From Lineus longissimus (lineage: Eukaryota; Nemertea; Pilidiophora; Heteronemertea; Lineidae), in the NCBI RefSeq assembly GCF_910592395.1, contig NC_088319.1, positions 10,476,001-10,540,000 of the forward strand: a stretch of 64,000 nt of DNA, read 5' to 3'. Position numbers and translations under genes: made by a program. The notes under the pieces were generated by a model. That model was not told the DNA's origin. It saw only the letters and a program-made list of their open reading frames with translations, and made no database searches. Position 1 is the first letter of the stretch. Each line of letters begins with the position of its first letter. Below, in pieces: positions 46,998-57,658 of the stretch.

Positions 46998-48396
46998 TAC
47001 AAGAATCTGAAACTAAAAGAAATCTAGTAAAGAAAGGTGGTACAGTTGAGCTCTATCATGTATGTGTGCATTACAACCATTTACCCCATGTGTTTGATCT
47101 TCTCCTTGCCCTTACATGCTCAAATGATACAAGGAATTTCTATATACTATGTATTCTACAAAGTGATGTGACTTGCCGAAGGTCACAATCAATGTGGTGG
47201 TCTGCATGCGATGATATCGAACTTTAAACCATAAAACGCAAGGGGTATTTGCAAGCATGTCATAGAACTTTTGATTGGCTAAGTCGCATGATTGCTCGGC
47301 AATCATTAAAGCTGAACTGAACTGGAGCATATCTGTGTCAATGCAATACCTGTAAAGACTTTTAGCTTTTCTCACGGTCTCTGGTTCCGAGGATACAAAT
47401 GGTTCCTCCAGGAACTGGCGCACGTCCGCTTTTACCTTGAATGGAGAAAAAGTGGTTAGAATAAGAAAAATAGCCCACGGTGATTCAATTTGTGGCGATT
47501 ACTGTGTGTCCTTTAACTGAAAGCGCAACCCCTGGTTGTGGCAAGCACCCCCTCCACCCCGACGGACGCCCCTCTAAACCCCCAAACCCGTAAATTTTCA
47601 ACCCACAGCAAACATGTCAGGAGAACACTATAAACTTGTAGGGTGTAACAATGCATTGATTTCAGATTTCGAAAGAGGCAATGGACTACTTTTTCCAGCT
47701 GAAATTTCAAATATGCAATACCTGTCTTCCTAAGGCCAAGAAACTCGAAGAGCGGGAGGAATCATCGGGTATGGGATTGTGTAACTTCCATCGACCGCAC
47801 GCGTATTATTTTAAGTCCTGACATGGATCGATCGTCCGGTCCTTATTTTCAAGTATTCTCGCGGCCGAGATTATGCAGCCCTCTGTTTCAGATTCTTGTT
47901 TTTAAGTGGCTGAAAGAAAGGAATTATTGCATCATACTGAAGGATTGTTATTCTTGAACGTGGGAGACATGAGCCCAAATCTGAGAAAACACGATACAGT
48001 AACATACTGTTTTTTGAACGAGTGCACTTCTCATCATGCTGGTGATTGGATGAGTCAACATTTTCTTTGACACAGTGAGCGAGAGAGGTGTCCTTCCTAA
48101 GGGTGGTGGAGGGGGAGGCAGTTTTTATTGGTTTAGGCCCTACTGAAGATAGTATTTCGATATATGGGTTTATCATCGATTTTTTTCTTTCGGGTGGAAG
48201 GGGGAATTTCGTACAAAAATGGTGGGAGGGGTGTAATCCTTTACTGGTTTAGCCCTCTTCAAGCTGTCCTCCGTATCGGGCAGTGGACACCTCCAATTCC
48301 ATGTTTACATTCCACTTCTTATTTCGCCGAGCCTCCCACCTTTTACTCACCATATATCGCCACGGTACCACCCCTCACACCCCAATCCCCACCGAT
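46998..48396. other. Unit 2 region between minisatellite and the MGC gene
   Basis: Same content as 39191-40594. The minus frame 47871-48176 (101 codons) is open with four substitutions from unit 1. The frame at 39694-39906 of unit 1 is shifted here by a 1-bp loss near 47571. Confidence 0.35.
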
Positions 48397-49164
48397 TTAA
48401 CAATCGGAGAGGCCATCGACGTCGAAGTCCTCCACGTCCATCACGACAATGTCATCAGCTGCTTTGCTGTAAATCTTCAGATGGCTTCTGATGATCGTAG
48501 CTTCAGATCGCCTCTCAAATAACATGACCTTCCTTGGTCCCTTTGCAGCGGATGGGCGCGCCCTTCTCGGAGTTGGTCGGACTGCAGTAGAAACCGGGGA
48601 GCTCTCTCTCTCTGGCTCAGTTGTAACTTCAACAACTTGGCATTTTGGCTCATTTGGTAGAAAAATAGTCTCCAATTCAAGATCTATTGCATCCATATCT
48701 TCGTGCGTTTGTGCCGAGCCCCGGTATTTATCTGAGGGTCCGGGATTTACCTCCTTCCCGTATACCAAGTAGTCGTATGGCCGATGTGGTGGGCGCGTGC
48801 CCCGTGCTGCGCTTGGCCTGGCACGTTTAAGTGGAGGCAGCTTTTCGGGCCTGAGGTCGCATGATGTCACATGATGTTCCACCGCCTCCTGGACTTCGAT
48901 TGTGTATGTTGTGTTGCTGATACTAGCAAATGGGGTTGGTCCTCTGATAGGCAATCCGTCCGAGTCGTCGCTCATATGAGACATGACCGAGCAGGTTGAC
49001 CGAGTTGAACGGCCTCCAGCGCGGGATTTGCACCGTCGCTCAAACTCCTCGTCGAGAGCATTTTCGGTTCGTTTTTCCTCTCCACTTGAGCAAGAATCCT
49101 TGCTCCTCCTGAACCCTCTCCTCTGCTCCTTAAAAGGTTTGACTTTCGTTTGCTTACAACCCAT
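48397..49164 (-). CDS. Orphan lipid-anchor-type protein MGCKQTK, unit 2 (255 aa)
   Basis: Second intact copy of the gene at 40595-41362, with the same length and the same MGCKQTK start. It has S101, E107, R148, A151 and C175. At all five positions it agrees with unit 3 and differs from unit 1, although the sequence after the minisatellite groups unit 2 with unit 1. This suggests either changes private to unit 1 or exchange between units. The EVNPGP motif, internal RPSAA repeat and acidic tail are unchanged. Confidence 0.65.
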   Translation of the reverse strand: MGCKQTKVKPFKEQRRGFRRSKDSCSSGEEKRTENALDEEFERRCKSRAGGRSTRSTCSVMSHMSDDSDGLPIRGPTPFASISNTTYTIEVQEAVEHHVTSCDLRPEKLPPLKRARPSAARGTRPPHRPYDYLVYGKEVNPGPSDKYRGSAQTHEDMDAIDLELETIFLPNEPKCQVVEVTTEPERESSPVSTAVRPTPRRARPSAAKGPRKVMLFERRSEATIIRSHLKIYSKAADDIVVMDVEDFDVDGLSDC

Positions 49165-49264
49165 AATTACAAGATAATAAGCGCGCAAGATGAAAAAGAC
49201 TTTGTTTCGCGAGAAACTCAGATTATTTTCTGCCTTGGCAACGTCACTACGTCGCAAATCTTGA

Positions 49265-49315
49265 TGACGTCACAGGATGGGACGGCAGGGAACCCTGGGA
49301 GGCGTGATGACGTCA
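49265..49315 (-). promoter_or_regulatory. Two CRE palindromes upstream of the MGC gene, unit 2
   Basis: TGACGTCA at 49265-49272 and 49308-49315, with the same spacing as in unit 1. Confidence 0.6.
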
Positions 49316-50500
49316 TTTTACTGCCTCTGAGTCGATGACGTTGTGCGTCAGTAAATGAAAAAGTTCGCATTATGTTATTCAAAGTCTATTTCACAGACCC
49401 AGTGAATTCAAATTCAACATCAGTTTTGTCAGTACGGAGATAATGTTTTCCATATTTTCAAATTCTAGTTTTGACAGGGGCGTACAGAGTTTGACGATGG
49501 ATACTTGTTGTTAGATGCCAGGCTCTTGTGAATGGGTCCTGATTTTTCTCGAGACTGGGGTGGGAGATAAATCTGTTCAAGCCGTTAATAGGTATCGTTA
49601 TCCTACAGGAAACCTACAGGGAAACGCTCATAAAAATTGGGAGGTTGCGCATCATTAAAGGCTTACGCCGTTGGTCTACTCTGGTGGTCGTTTCTATGAC
49701 AAACGCCACTGCCGTTGGCACCAGAGAAAAGTTACCGTTTTCGACAGATTTGCGAAACAATACACCAACCTTGTGGTATATTCTCATTCAGTATAAAGAT
49801 AACACGTAGCGATCTGGAAAGATCATTTTCACGCACCAATTGTATACAAATAACACGCGAGCATGCATGCAAGTATGATGCATTATGACTGACTATTGGC
49901 GTCGCCTGGGTTTAGAAATAGGAACTAGATTTAGTTGGACCAACAGTAAATGTTGGTAAACTACATGTACCTGCATACACTGCTTTCGCCACCGCCCACT
50001 TAGGCAAGCGACTTCTAGTGTCGAGAACGATGAATCTCCGCTAAAGGTAGTCGCTTGGAATTGGCTAACCGCGTGCTTGGAAAGCTCACCAGTGATATTT
50101 CAAATTCCGGATCGGACCATTGGATAAAGGCCTCTTCACACTTGTGCTTCAGATTCACGGATCACTCCTCACTTTTCCCCAAGCGACCCGTAAATCGTCC
50201 CGAATTGAGATCCCGATAAGCCAATTCCAGTTATACTGCTTCGAACGATTGGACTCTGTTCGTATTGTTTAAGGCCGGGTTTTAGCCCTGAATCATGAAC
50301 AAACTTGTTAAGAGAAGGTAACTAGCCTAGTCCATGGATAACATCTCGATGCCGCCTGTTGATGATCGAAGGCTCAAAATCTCAGCACGACATTTAATAC
50401 GTCATTGACAAGCTGCCCGCTCAACAATGATGATACTGTATAAGCATTGCTTCACTTAGCTGTAGTTAACCGCCAAGGATAGCTTTCCCTCTCTAGCAAC
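49316..50500. other. Distal part of unit 2, no gene seen
   Basis: Contains the empty site of the unit 1 transposon (GCGTCAGTAAATG at 49344) and the family-1-like relic at 49655. Otherwise matches 42241-43391. Confidence 0.6.
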
Positions 50501-51030
50501 TCTTTGATGATGCCAAGTAAAGCAATGGTGTTTCAGTCTTTGATGATGATAAATAAGGCAATGGCCTGTTTTCGATATTTGATGATGCCAAGGAAAGCAA
50601 TGGCATCTTTCTGTATTTGATGATGCCAAGTAAAGCAATAGCGTTTCAGTCTTTGATGATGATAAATAAGGCAATGGCATGTTTTCGATCTTTGATGATG
50701 CCAAGTAAAGCAATAGCGTTTCAGTCTTTGATGATGCCAAATAAGGCAATGGCATGTTTTTGATCTTTAATGATGCCAAGGAAAGCAATGGTATGTTTTC
50801 GGTCTTTGATGATGCCACGTAAAGGAATGGCATGTTTTCGATCTTTGATGATACTAAGGAAAGCAATGGCATGCTTTCAGTATTTGATGATATATAGTAC
50901 AGCGGTCAGGTTTCATATTTTTTATGCTGCCAAGTAAAGCAGTGACTTGTTTTCAGTCTTTCATAATGCCAAGTAAAGCAGTAACTTGTTTTCGGTCTTT
51001 CATAATGCAAAGTAGAGCGGTGGCTTGTTT
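50501..51030. repeat. 39-bp minisatellite at the start of unit 3
   Basis: Same repeat family. The frame on the minus strand is open for 138 codons, again because of the unit length. Confidence 0.92.
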
Positions 51031-51100
51031 AATCCACAGATCTGCTTTCTTGCGATAAACTGTAATCCAAGTTACATTTGCTGAGTACTGTTACGTCGAA

Positions 51101-51159
51101 GTTAGCATACGCTGGATAAGCATTCGATGCGGAGTACCGCTTGTCTGGCGTAAGCTAAC
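51101..51159 (+). ncRNA. Candidate stem-loop RNA, unit 3
   Basis: Stem identical to units 1, 2 and 4. The loop reads CGGAG where unit 1 has CTAAG. Confidence 0.4.
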
Positions 51160-51434
51160 CGTTGCGAATGCTCGCTTCCGTGATAACGGTCCGGTCCATA
51201 ACCTCAACAACAATTTCTACCTACAAACAATGTATTACATAAACTGTTGGTGCTCTAGAGAGTACGCTTTATATTAGTGTTCATTGTGTTTCCTTATGGG
51301 TTAGGTACATGGTAAATCGAAATTAACATAGTATCATGGTTATTGTTGTCGAAAGCGCTGGGCTGGTTAGAAAAACTAACGGCCCCACTGGTGAAAGACG
51401 CGAATGTCAGTGGTCAGGGAAAGTGTTGCCTTAG

Positions 51435-51630
51435 CCAGCTCTTCTGCCTTGGCAATCCTGCGAATGGATCAGTAGCTTCATCATCACGCTTACTTTTAAA
51501 GTTTTAAACTTCTTAAACTATCAATTAAAACGTTAGTCAGGTATTCTGCGTTGGCAGAGACTGCGAGTGGATCCGAAGTTTCATCCTCACGCCGCATTTA
51601 AAGTTTTAAACTTCTTAAACTATCAATTTA
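51435..51630. repeat. 96-bp tandem duplication, unit 3
   Basis: Same pair as at 36468-36664 with a few substitutions. Confidence 0.85.
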
Positions 51631-52414
51631 AAAGGCCACTTGGGAAATCAATCTCTTTGCAGATTACTCCTCCTTTATAGCGATCCTTTGTTGTAGCGTA
51701 TATCCAATAAAACCTTAATTAAACAACCAACCAGCTATGTTGCTACCAATAGCTTTAAACGGATGTGACTATCATGCTATACGTCACAATATTTGTCCTC
51801 AGAGTATGTACCATTGAGGGCATGGGCAATTTTGCGAAACCTGCTGAATCTGAAGGAACTGAGCGGAAATAGCCTTATAGTCCGGGAGCTGAGCCACTTT
51901 TATTTAACATGCAAGCTATAAATGATTTTAATTTGATGTGGGATGGTTTTTGACAGTTTTTAAGTGGCAGTGTGGTTTGAAATGACTTTTTTATGTATTC
52001 TGCCTTGATTTCCATAGAAACCAATTTAAATGTCATTTCCTATTACATATCAAAAGGAGGCTTTTAAAAACATGCTTATCTCAATCAGAGGCACCATGTT
52101 TTTATCTATTGGTAATACATTTATAGGGTCTAAATCCAACCGTTCAAGATTTAAGTGTATATTGACGCTTGTTATCCTGTACATAGCCCCATTCGTGGTC
52201 CAACGATGAAGTCATTAAGAAATATTCTAACCCCCCCTATCTCCTACACCCACCACTCGAAAAACTGGGTTTCTATGGTCAAGTAGGCGTACTCTATCCC
52301 ACAACACATTTTGAAAAATCATTTGTAGCTTGCATGTTATAAATGTCGCTTAGCTCCCGGACTATTCTGCGATTATATTAAATATATGATAAATCTTAGT
52401 AATATTCGCCGCGT
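51631..52414. other. Non-coding part of unit 3, no gene seen
   Basis: Counterpart of 36665-37450, up to the MITE insertion point. Confidence 0.5.
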
Positions 52415-52972
52415 TTTGCCTTAGGAAGTGACTATTTGGCAAGCCCGGCTCACCAAACAGCGCCTTTTTTCTGCCCTAGATGGAGAGCCGAACTCATGCA
52501 TATTCAACCATCCAGGAGCTCATTATCATTCGTGACAACACGGTCAGCAACACTGGAGTTACAGTGAAACGCCTTTAGAAATGCACACTAATGCATTTAA
52601 TATGCTTATCAGTTAAATCACGTTTATGACTTTTTTTGTAAATCCAAACAGTCATGTACATGTACATGCTTCTTCATGGATTATTGACCAAAACCCGAGT
52701 TTAGAAACAGAAATTGAATCGAGAGCGGGAAGTCGGCCATTGTTAAATATGCGCATATAAATTCGAATATGACGTCACTGCTCTGTGATTGGCCAACATG
52801 TTGTAACCTCTCCGGCTCGCAAAAGAGGGTAGTATTTTTGCCCTGTTTGGCAAGCCCGGCTTGCCGAACAGGGTGGCTTTTTAGTGCTGTTTGGCAAGCG
52901 GCTCTCCAAACAGGACAAAAAAAGATGCCTGTTCGGCGAGCGGCTTGCCAAATAGACCCGGCCTTTGTCTTA
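52415..52972. mobile_element. MULE-like MITE (540 bp, 52424-52963), 9-bp target duplication, only in unit 3
   Basis: The element runs GGAAGTGACTATTTGGCAAG to GCCAAATAGACCCGGCC, opposite in orientation to the copy at 12482. Flanks TTTGCCTTA (52415-52423) and TTTGTCTTA (52964-52972) are a 9-bp duplication with one mismatch. Units 1 and 2 show the empty site CGTTTTGTCTTAACTCC. Subterminal TTTGGCAAGCC modules occur in both orientations. The interior has TGACGTCA and ATATGCGCAT in common with the 12482 copy. No coding capacity. Confidence 0.88.
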
Positions 52973-53192
52973 ACTCCACCACGGTCGATGTGGAAATGGT
53001 CGAACAAAAAGCAGACCGTTTGGCCTAAATGCGTTATAAAATATCTCACAGGTTTGAAATATTATCAATGTTTATCATATTTTTGACAACGCTATTCTCA
53101 TACTGGTTTTAGGCTGTTTCCAACCAGTTTCCACAGATTCCGCTTAGTCGCCGTGGCCGCCCACGAGCGATCTCCTTCATCGTAATCTAACT

Positions 53193-53261
53193 CTAAAGGT
53201 GGACAATAGGCAGGAGCAGAGCCGCTAGTTTGGCCATCTTCAGGTGACTAATAAACCCAGA
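53193..53261. repeat. Left part of the family-2 MITE of unit 3, interrupted
   Basis: CTAAAGGTGGACAATAGGCA to CAGGTGACTAATAAACCCAG matches the left third of 37692-37914. The match resumes at 56563 (AAATGTATTCCTCGTACAGG) and continues to about 56685. Confidence 0.75.
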
Positions 53262-53322
53262 AGTATTAAGGTAGCAGGAAGGGTTGGGCGTTTGTGGTTT
53301 CTGAGTCTGAGGGGGTTGGTGT

Positions 53323-53386
53323 CTGTTGACTGTGCTTTAAGAGAGACTAGGCATGGCGCCAGTCTCTCTTAAAGCACAGTCAACAG
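53323..53386. repeat. Perfect hairpin, 26-bp arms and 12-nt loop
   Basis: Arm 53323-53348 begins CTGTTGACTGTGCTTTAAGA and arm 53361-53386 is its exact complement, around the loop AGGCATGGCGCC. An ATG lies in the loop and opens a plus-strand frame (53353-53547) reading MAPVSLKAQSTGIWSQYLG and on for 64 codons. The loop, right arm and following 23 bases recur at 53702-53763. Confidence 0.85.
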
Positions 53387-53701
53387 GCATTTGGTCTCAG
53401 TATTTGGGTTTTGATTGCCATGACTGTACCCCTGTAAAAGTCCGAGGAGGAGAAGTTTGGAATGATGAAAGCATTGAAGAAGAAGAAATGTTATTATTGA
53501 GGAAAGCAAAATTTATTATGAGACTAGAAGGCAGTGTCCTGACTTGATTATTTTGAAAATGGCGGTCTGAACACATTAAAAGGTGGAACATGGCATTTTA
53601 TCGACTTTGAAGTGTTCCGCAGTTAAAGGGAGACTATAGGCAGCAGCTAGGTAGGCAAGATAAAGTCATACAAATTTGCCAATAGGGGTCAGTCATATCT
53701 C

Positions 53702-53763
53702 TAGGCATGGCGCCAGTCTCTCTTAAAGCACAGTCAACAGGCGTTTGGTCTTAGTATTTGGGT
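53702..53763 (+). pseudogene. Duplicate of the hairpin-loop frame, with splice donor
   Basis: It repeats GGCATGGCGCCAGTCTCTCT and what follows, but one Gln codon is TAG and, after AGTATTTGG, it continues GTAAGTACAG, a canonical donor. The copy at 53353 instead continues into more frame. One reading is that the upstream copy is the spliced form of the same transcript, but the evidence is only about 60 bp. Confidence 0.3.
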
Positions 53764-53797
53764 AAGTACAGAATCAAGGCAGCTCAGAGAGCAATGA

Positions 53798-53998
53798 TTG
53801 AACGATGCTGTGGACAAGTCCAAGGATACTGCATCAGTCACGACCAACTTCTCATCAGAAAGCGTCACCACCAGCATATTCAATGTTCAATTCCAACCTG
53901 TACCAGTCCAATGCACGCCTGTCATGGTCAGCAGTGGTCAGCTTAGCGCGATATGGAACATTCTTCCGAAACTCAAGCGAGGGAAGTCTGCTCATTAG
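53798..53998 (+). pseudogene. Unassigned frame, partly duplicated at 55385
   Basis: A 66-codon frame reading DKSKDTASVTTNFSSESVTT and ending QLSAIWNILPKLKRGKSAH before TAG. The last part is repeated at about 55385-55475, where the frame is also open and ends at the same TAG, with conservative changes (V/I, Q/E). Probably a fragment of a repeated coding sequence. Family unknown. Confidence 0.3.
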
Positions 53999-54050
53999 CC
54001 TATCTCGCGCACTGCTCCTTCTTGTCAAACATCGTAGTGAAATCGTGGTA
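53916..54050. repeat. 135-bp direct duplication, first copy
   Basis: GCGCGATATGGAACATTCTT through GTCAAACATCGTAGTGAAATCGT. Second copy at 55385-55520, more than 90% alike by eye, about 1.47 kb away. Confidence 0.85.
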
Positions 54051-54213
54051 CAGTGGGGCGTCCTCGAGGATTGCAGCTGGTCGGACAGACGTGAGGTGGA
54101 ATGTGGGCGGCTGCACTTCTTCGTTGATGTGCGATGGCAGATAGCACAGTTGTTGCGTTGCATGACAGCTGAAAGTGAATGTGATATCATAGAACTGAGG
54201 CGTTTGCAATGAG

Positions 54214-54415
54214 ACTATAGGTGAAGTAGAAGGAAGGAGTGAAATGGGCCATCTTCCAGTGACTAATATACAGAGTAAGGGCACTGGGTGTTGTTAGATT
54301 CAGCATTGAATGTATTCCTCGTACAAGCGTGAATAGTGTGGACATACAGTGAGAGGTGAGAGACCCCTATTGACTACTTCTTGTAACTTTATCTTGGATA
54401 GTGCCCCTTTATCAA
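54214..54415. mobile_element. TTAA-type MITE, family 2, diverged copy
   Basis: GACTATAGGTGAAGTAG to CTTTATCTTGGATAGTGCCCCTTT. Shares ATGTATTCCTCGTAC and GAGAGGTGAGAGACCCCTAT with the other copies. Confidence 0.65.
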
Positions 54416-55384
54416 GACTGAAACCCACTGTGCGGGGCTAAGAAATTACCTTTATAATCTTAGTTGGATAACCACTGTGTAGATGATTTGAAGAGTGCTC
54501 TGTGGATGTGTGCCTGTAATGTCAATGAAAGTATGATGAGGTGATGACGATAGTGGAATGACGAAATATTGGAAAGAGATCTATTCCTAGAAGAACATAT
54601 GTCCTGTTTTGACTAGGTGGCGCATTTTAGAATCAGCAGTGAGCACTGTGTGTAACATGGTGGAGGCAGCGGAGATAATAACTGTGTCGAAAGTATTGTT
54701 ATAGGGCCTTCCCTAGGCCCATGGGGTTAAATTTACAATCCACGATTGAAAAGACGTAGTTTGATCGCATTCAACTATAAATACATTGAACAGTTGTGTT
54801 CCTTTAGTCAACCGATGACCTTTTGTTGGGCCATGATCGGGGATTGTAAACTGTAAATGTATTATGGACTGGGAGACGGGGGAAACACAAGTGAAACTGA
54901 AATAGCCCAAAACAAGTGATTTTGGGGCTTTGGTTTAGACGCATGCCCCACATGCGCCATGCGGGATTATACGGTTCATGTGAACTTGTTGACATCTACA
55001 TGATCTAGTGAATGTTATTGGTCATGGTACATGGTAGGCCTAATCATCATGGCTATATGTTTCAGGAAAAGCTTGGAGTAAAATGAACTGCCGGTGAATA
55101 ATGATGTTGTTCATGTTTACCATGTTTGCTAGTACATAGCCATAGGGTATGCACTGGCCAGTGCACTTTCTGCACGTCGTCATGGTGATGTACGTGATAC
55201 CTTGCATATTTTGTTTTTTGAATGCGCATGCTTTTTGGGCAAAATCACTTGTACCAACACTAATGAATAATGTCTTCTTATCCCTATGACTCCATACACA
55301 GTGAGGGCATTGTCCCATTCCCATCAAATGGTAACTTATTGTACCGTATTAGGGTGGAAGTTGGGGAGCAGATACCTACCGTTG
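54416..55384. other. Part of the unit 3 extra DNA, no gene seen
   Basis: Only short frames on both strands, none recognised. Confidence 0.45.
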
Positions 55385-55520
55385 CACGCCTGTCATAATC
55401 AGTAGTGATGAGCTTAGCGCGATATGGAACATTCTTCAGAAACTCAAGCGAGGGAAGTCTGCTCATTAGCATATCTCGCGCACTGCTCCTTCTTGTCAAA
55501 CATCGTAGTGAAATCGTAAT
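55385..55520. repeat. 135-bp direct duplication, second copy
   Basis: Partner of 53916-54050. Confidence 0.85.
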
Positions 55521-55971
55521 GGAAAACGTCTGGCTTTGCGCCAGACGTTGAGACTAATAAGTGAAGAACTAACAGGTAAAGAACTTCTACTTGCGCGAGA
55601 CTGCTCTGATAAAATTATCATTGCCGAGACTACGGTGACGTACACATATATTTTTTACAATCAAAAATGCCCTCAAAAGACGAAATGGAATGATTATTTT
55701 ATCGATATTTCCTACTATATACCTTCCAATTATCACTTTATACAAATAGATCGGCGTTAGGTCGCATGCTTTTCTTTCCTGGTGACACTATAAAGCAAAA
55801 TAGTTGCAACCCCGTAAATGCGCTATAAGTCCAATAATAAGTGACGGTGACCCGTTATAAATGTTTCGCCAGCTTCGCTTTTTTGCCGCTACGCGGCGCG
55901 TTGGGCCCTTGCGTCAAGTTTCGAAAAAAGAAAAACCATGTTTTCATCCAGCCATTTGACTAATAATTAAA

Positions 55972-56540
55972 TCAACCTAGTTTTTTTCATAAAACCTGGT
56001 TTTCTTCCAAAGAAAACTAGTTTCGCTGAAGAAAACAGGTTTAAGAAGAAAACCTAGTTTCGAAAGAAGAAAACCTGGTTTCGAAACAACCTAGTCTTTT
56101 TACCTCAGCACTCGCGTGGCTCCTTTGGGGGGAGATTGGCGATCCACATTAGTTTACCCGGTAAGCAAAGTCCAACCTCTCCCCTGCCATGCTTGGGCCA
56201 GTCCGGGACGAGGTAAAAAGACTAGGTTTTGAAAATAACCTGGTCTTTTTCATTAAAAACTTGGTTTTGAAAAATAAATGCATATAACCTTGTTTTATTC
56301 CACAAAACATAGTTTTCTTCCATGAAACTAGGTTTTCTTGGAAGAAGCATAGGTTGATTTTAAAAACCAAGTTATCTTGTTAAAAAAACAGGTTTTTTTA
56401 AAGAAAACTAGGTTTTTTTAATCAACTTATGCTTCTTGCAAGAAAACCTAGTTTCATGGAAGAAAACATGGTTTTCTTCCATGAAACTAAGTTTTTTAAG
56501 AAGAAAATCAGGTTTTTTTCAATAAAACCTGGTTTTCTTA
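55972..56540. repeat. Dyad array 1: repeated AAACCTAGTTT/AAACCTGGTTT motifs
   Basis: About 25 near-palindromic motifs of the type AAAACCTGGTTTT, AAAACTAGTTT or AAAACTTGGTTTT, separated by A- or T-rich spacers and TTCTTCC. Two larger inverted pairs are embedded: 56088-56106 with 56210-56228 (19 bp, perfect) around a GC-richer core, and 56318-56359 with 56420-56461 (42 bp, nearly perfect). No coding capacity. The repeat class is not one I recognise. Confidence 0.8.
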
Positions 56541-56562
56541 ATTATAAGAAAGACGGCTTGCC

Positions 56563-56685
56563 ATAAATGTATTCCTCGTACAGGCGTGAATCATTTCGAC
56601 GTGCTGTGAGAGGTGAGAGACCCCTATTGGCGACTTTGTGTAACTTTATCTTGCCTGCCCAGCTACTGCAAATATTGTCCCTTAA
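56563..56685. repeat. Right part of the family-2 MITE of unit 3
   Basis: Continuation of the element interrupted at 53261, ending CCCTTAA. Confidence 0.75.
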
Positions 56686-57355
56686 CTCGCAAATAAAAGA
56701 ATTCAGGCCTAGCCAAATACATGGTCTATTGTCTTAAAACAAAGCCCGCTCGCAAATAGGCCTAAATTCCTATTTGTTTTACTGTCTTCTCAAAGGGCGA
56801 ATCTCAATAACATCCAACCCGCGAAATGGCTTTCATGGGGCTCGATAAAGAAATCTTTTGACATGGCCACTCGTTGGAAAGCTGTGGACAGCGTGTGGAA
56901 GATCGATGGCAGCACGGACCTACAGGCTGACAGGTCCGTGATTGCAGGGGAGTATCATTTCTCGGAATTGCGTCAATAGAAAATGAAGTCTGATCACATG
57001 CATATATGTGCCTCATTATATCACTTCATACGTAAATTGTTTGGCATTTTGTGCGAAAACTAAAAAAAGTGTTTTATGGTCATTGATGGTTTATTTCGTT
57101 GTCACTGTAGATTTTCCATTTGTTGTCGCCACTTGCTTGTATTTCAATGTCGCAAAGGCTTTTCGTATTGTCAATGTCAAGTCTCTTTCGGTGTTCTTCC
57201 TCACTTTGCTCCTCTGCATTTGAATCCTTTTTCTCACCAAGGCGGTTTAGCATGATAACGTGACCGGGTCAGAACCCCCCATTTCACCCTATACCAATCC
57301 CAAATAACAAGAAGCATGTTGAGTCAACAAGACAGGCCGTTTACGGAGTTTGACG
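56686..57355. other. Non-coding part of unit 3
   Basis: Counterpart of 37998-38684 with small deletions. No gene seen. Confidence 0.45.
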
Positions 57356-57658
57356 TCACGCCAGGGACTTACAACTTGTGGGATTCAAGGCCACGCCAGA
57401 GGTTGCGCCTGTCATGCATTCACCATGGAACCCAATATGGGAACCATGGTGCCTCGATTTGCTTTTTTTATCACATATTTCAGTGACGCAGTGTACGTCT
57501 TTTGGTAACCCCACCCCAAACCGGATCCGTTCAGAGTAAAATGGGAGACCAGACTCGGCCAGCACTATCACACCTTGCCAACCATGGTAAAGAATGCAGA
57601 TCCAAATGTTCGAAATTCCATGTTCAAACGTTTTAGAGTCATTATCGGTAGCTGTCAT
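57356..57658 (-). CDS. Small conserved frame, unit 3 (about 100 codons)
   Basis: From WICILYHGWQGVIVLAESGL to the TAA it encodes the same protein as units 1 and 2. The first roughly 20 residues differ because the adjoining sequence changed. Only two base changes separate it from unit 1 over about 240 bp, both synonymous. Unrecognised. Confidence 0.25.
   Translation of the reverse strand: MTATDNDSKTFEHGISNIWICILYHGWQGVIVLAESGLPFYSERIRFGVGLPKDVHCVTEICDKKSKSRHHGSHIGFHGECMTGATSGVALNPTSCKSLA

Larger units (their letters stand above)
43392..50500. repeat. Tandem array unit 2 (about 7.1 kb)
   Basis: Head-to-tail copy of unit 1 without the 692-bp transposon and with about 50 bp missing near 44908. 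Shares with unit 1 the variants CTGTGTTCCGAGTTAC and TTACGTTGAAG after the minisatellite, where units 3 and 4 read CTGTAATCCAAGTTAC and TTACGTCGAAG. Confidence 0.95.
53262..56562. other. About 3.3 kb of extra DNA in unit 3, absent from units 1 and 2
   Basis: It interrupts the family-2 MITE. It contains a 26-bp-arm hairpin (53323-53386), a partial duplicate of it (53701-53763), an inverted family-2 end (53623-53690), a second family-2 copy (54214-54415), a roughly 135-bp direct duplication (53916 and 55385), and the dyad array at 55972-56540. Because the block is bordered by and contains family-2 copies, recombination between MITEs is a plausible route of entry. That is inference. Confidence 0.7.
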
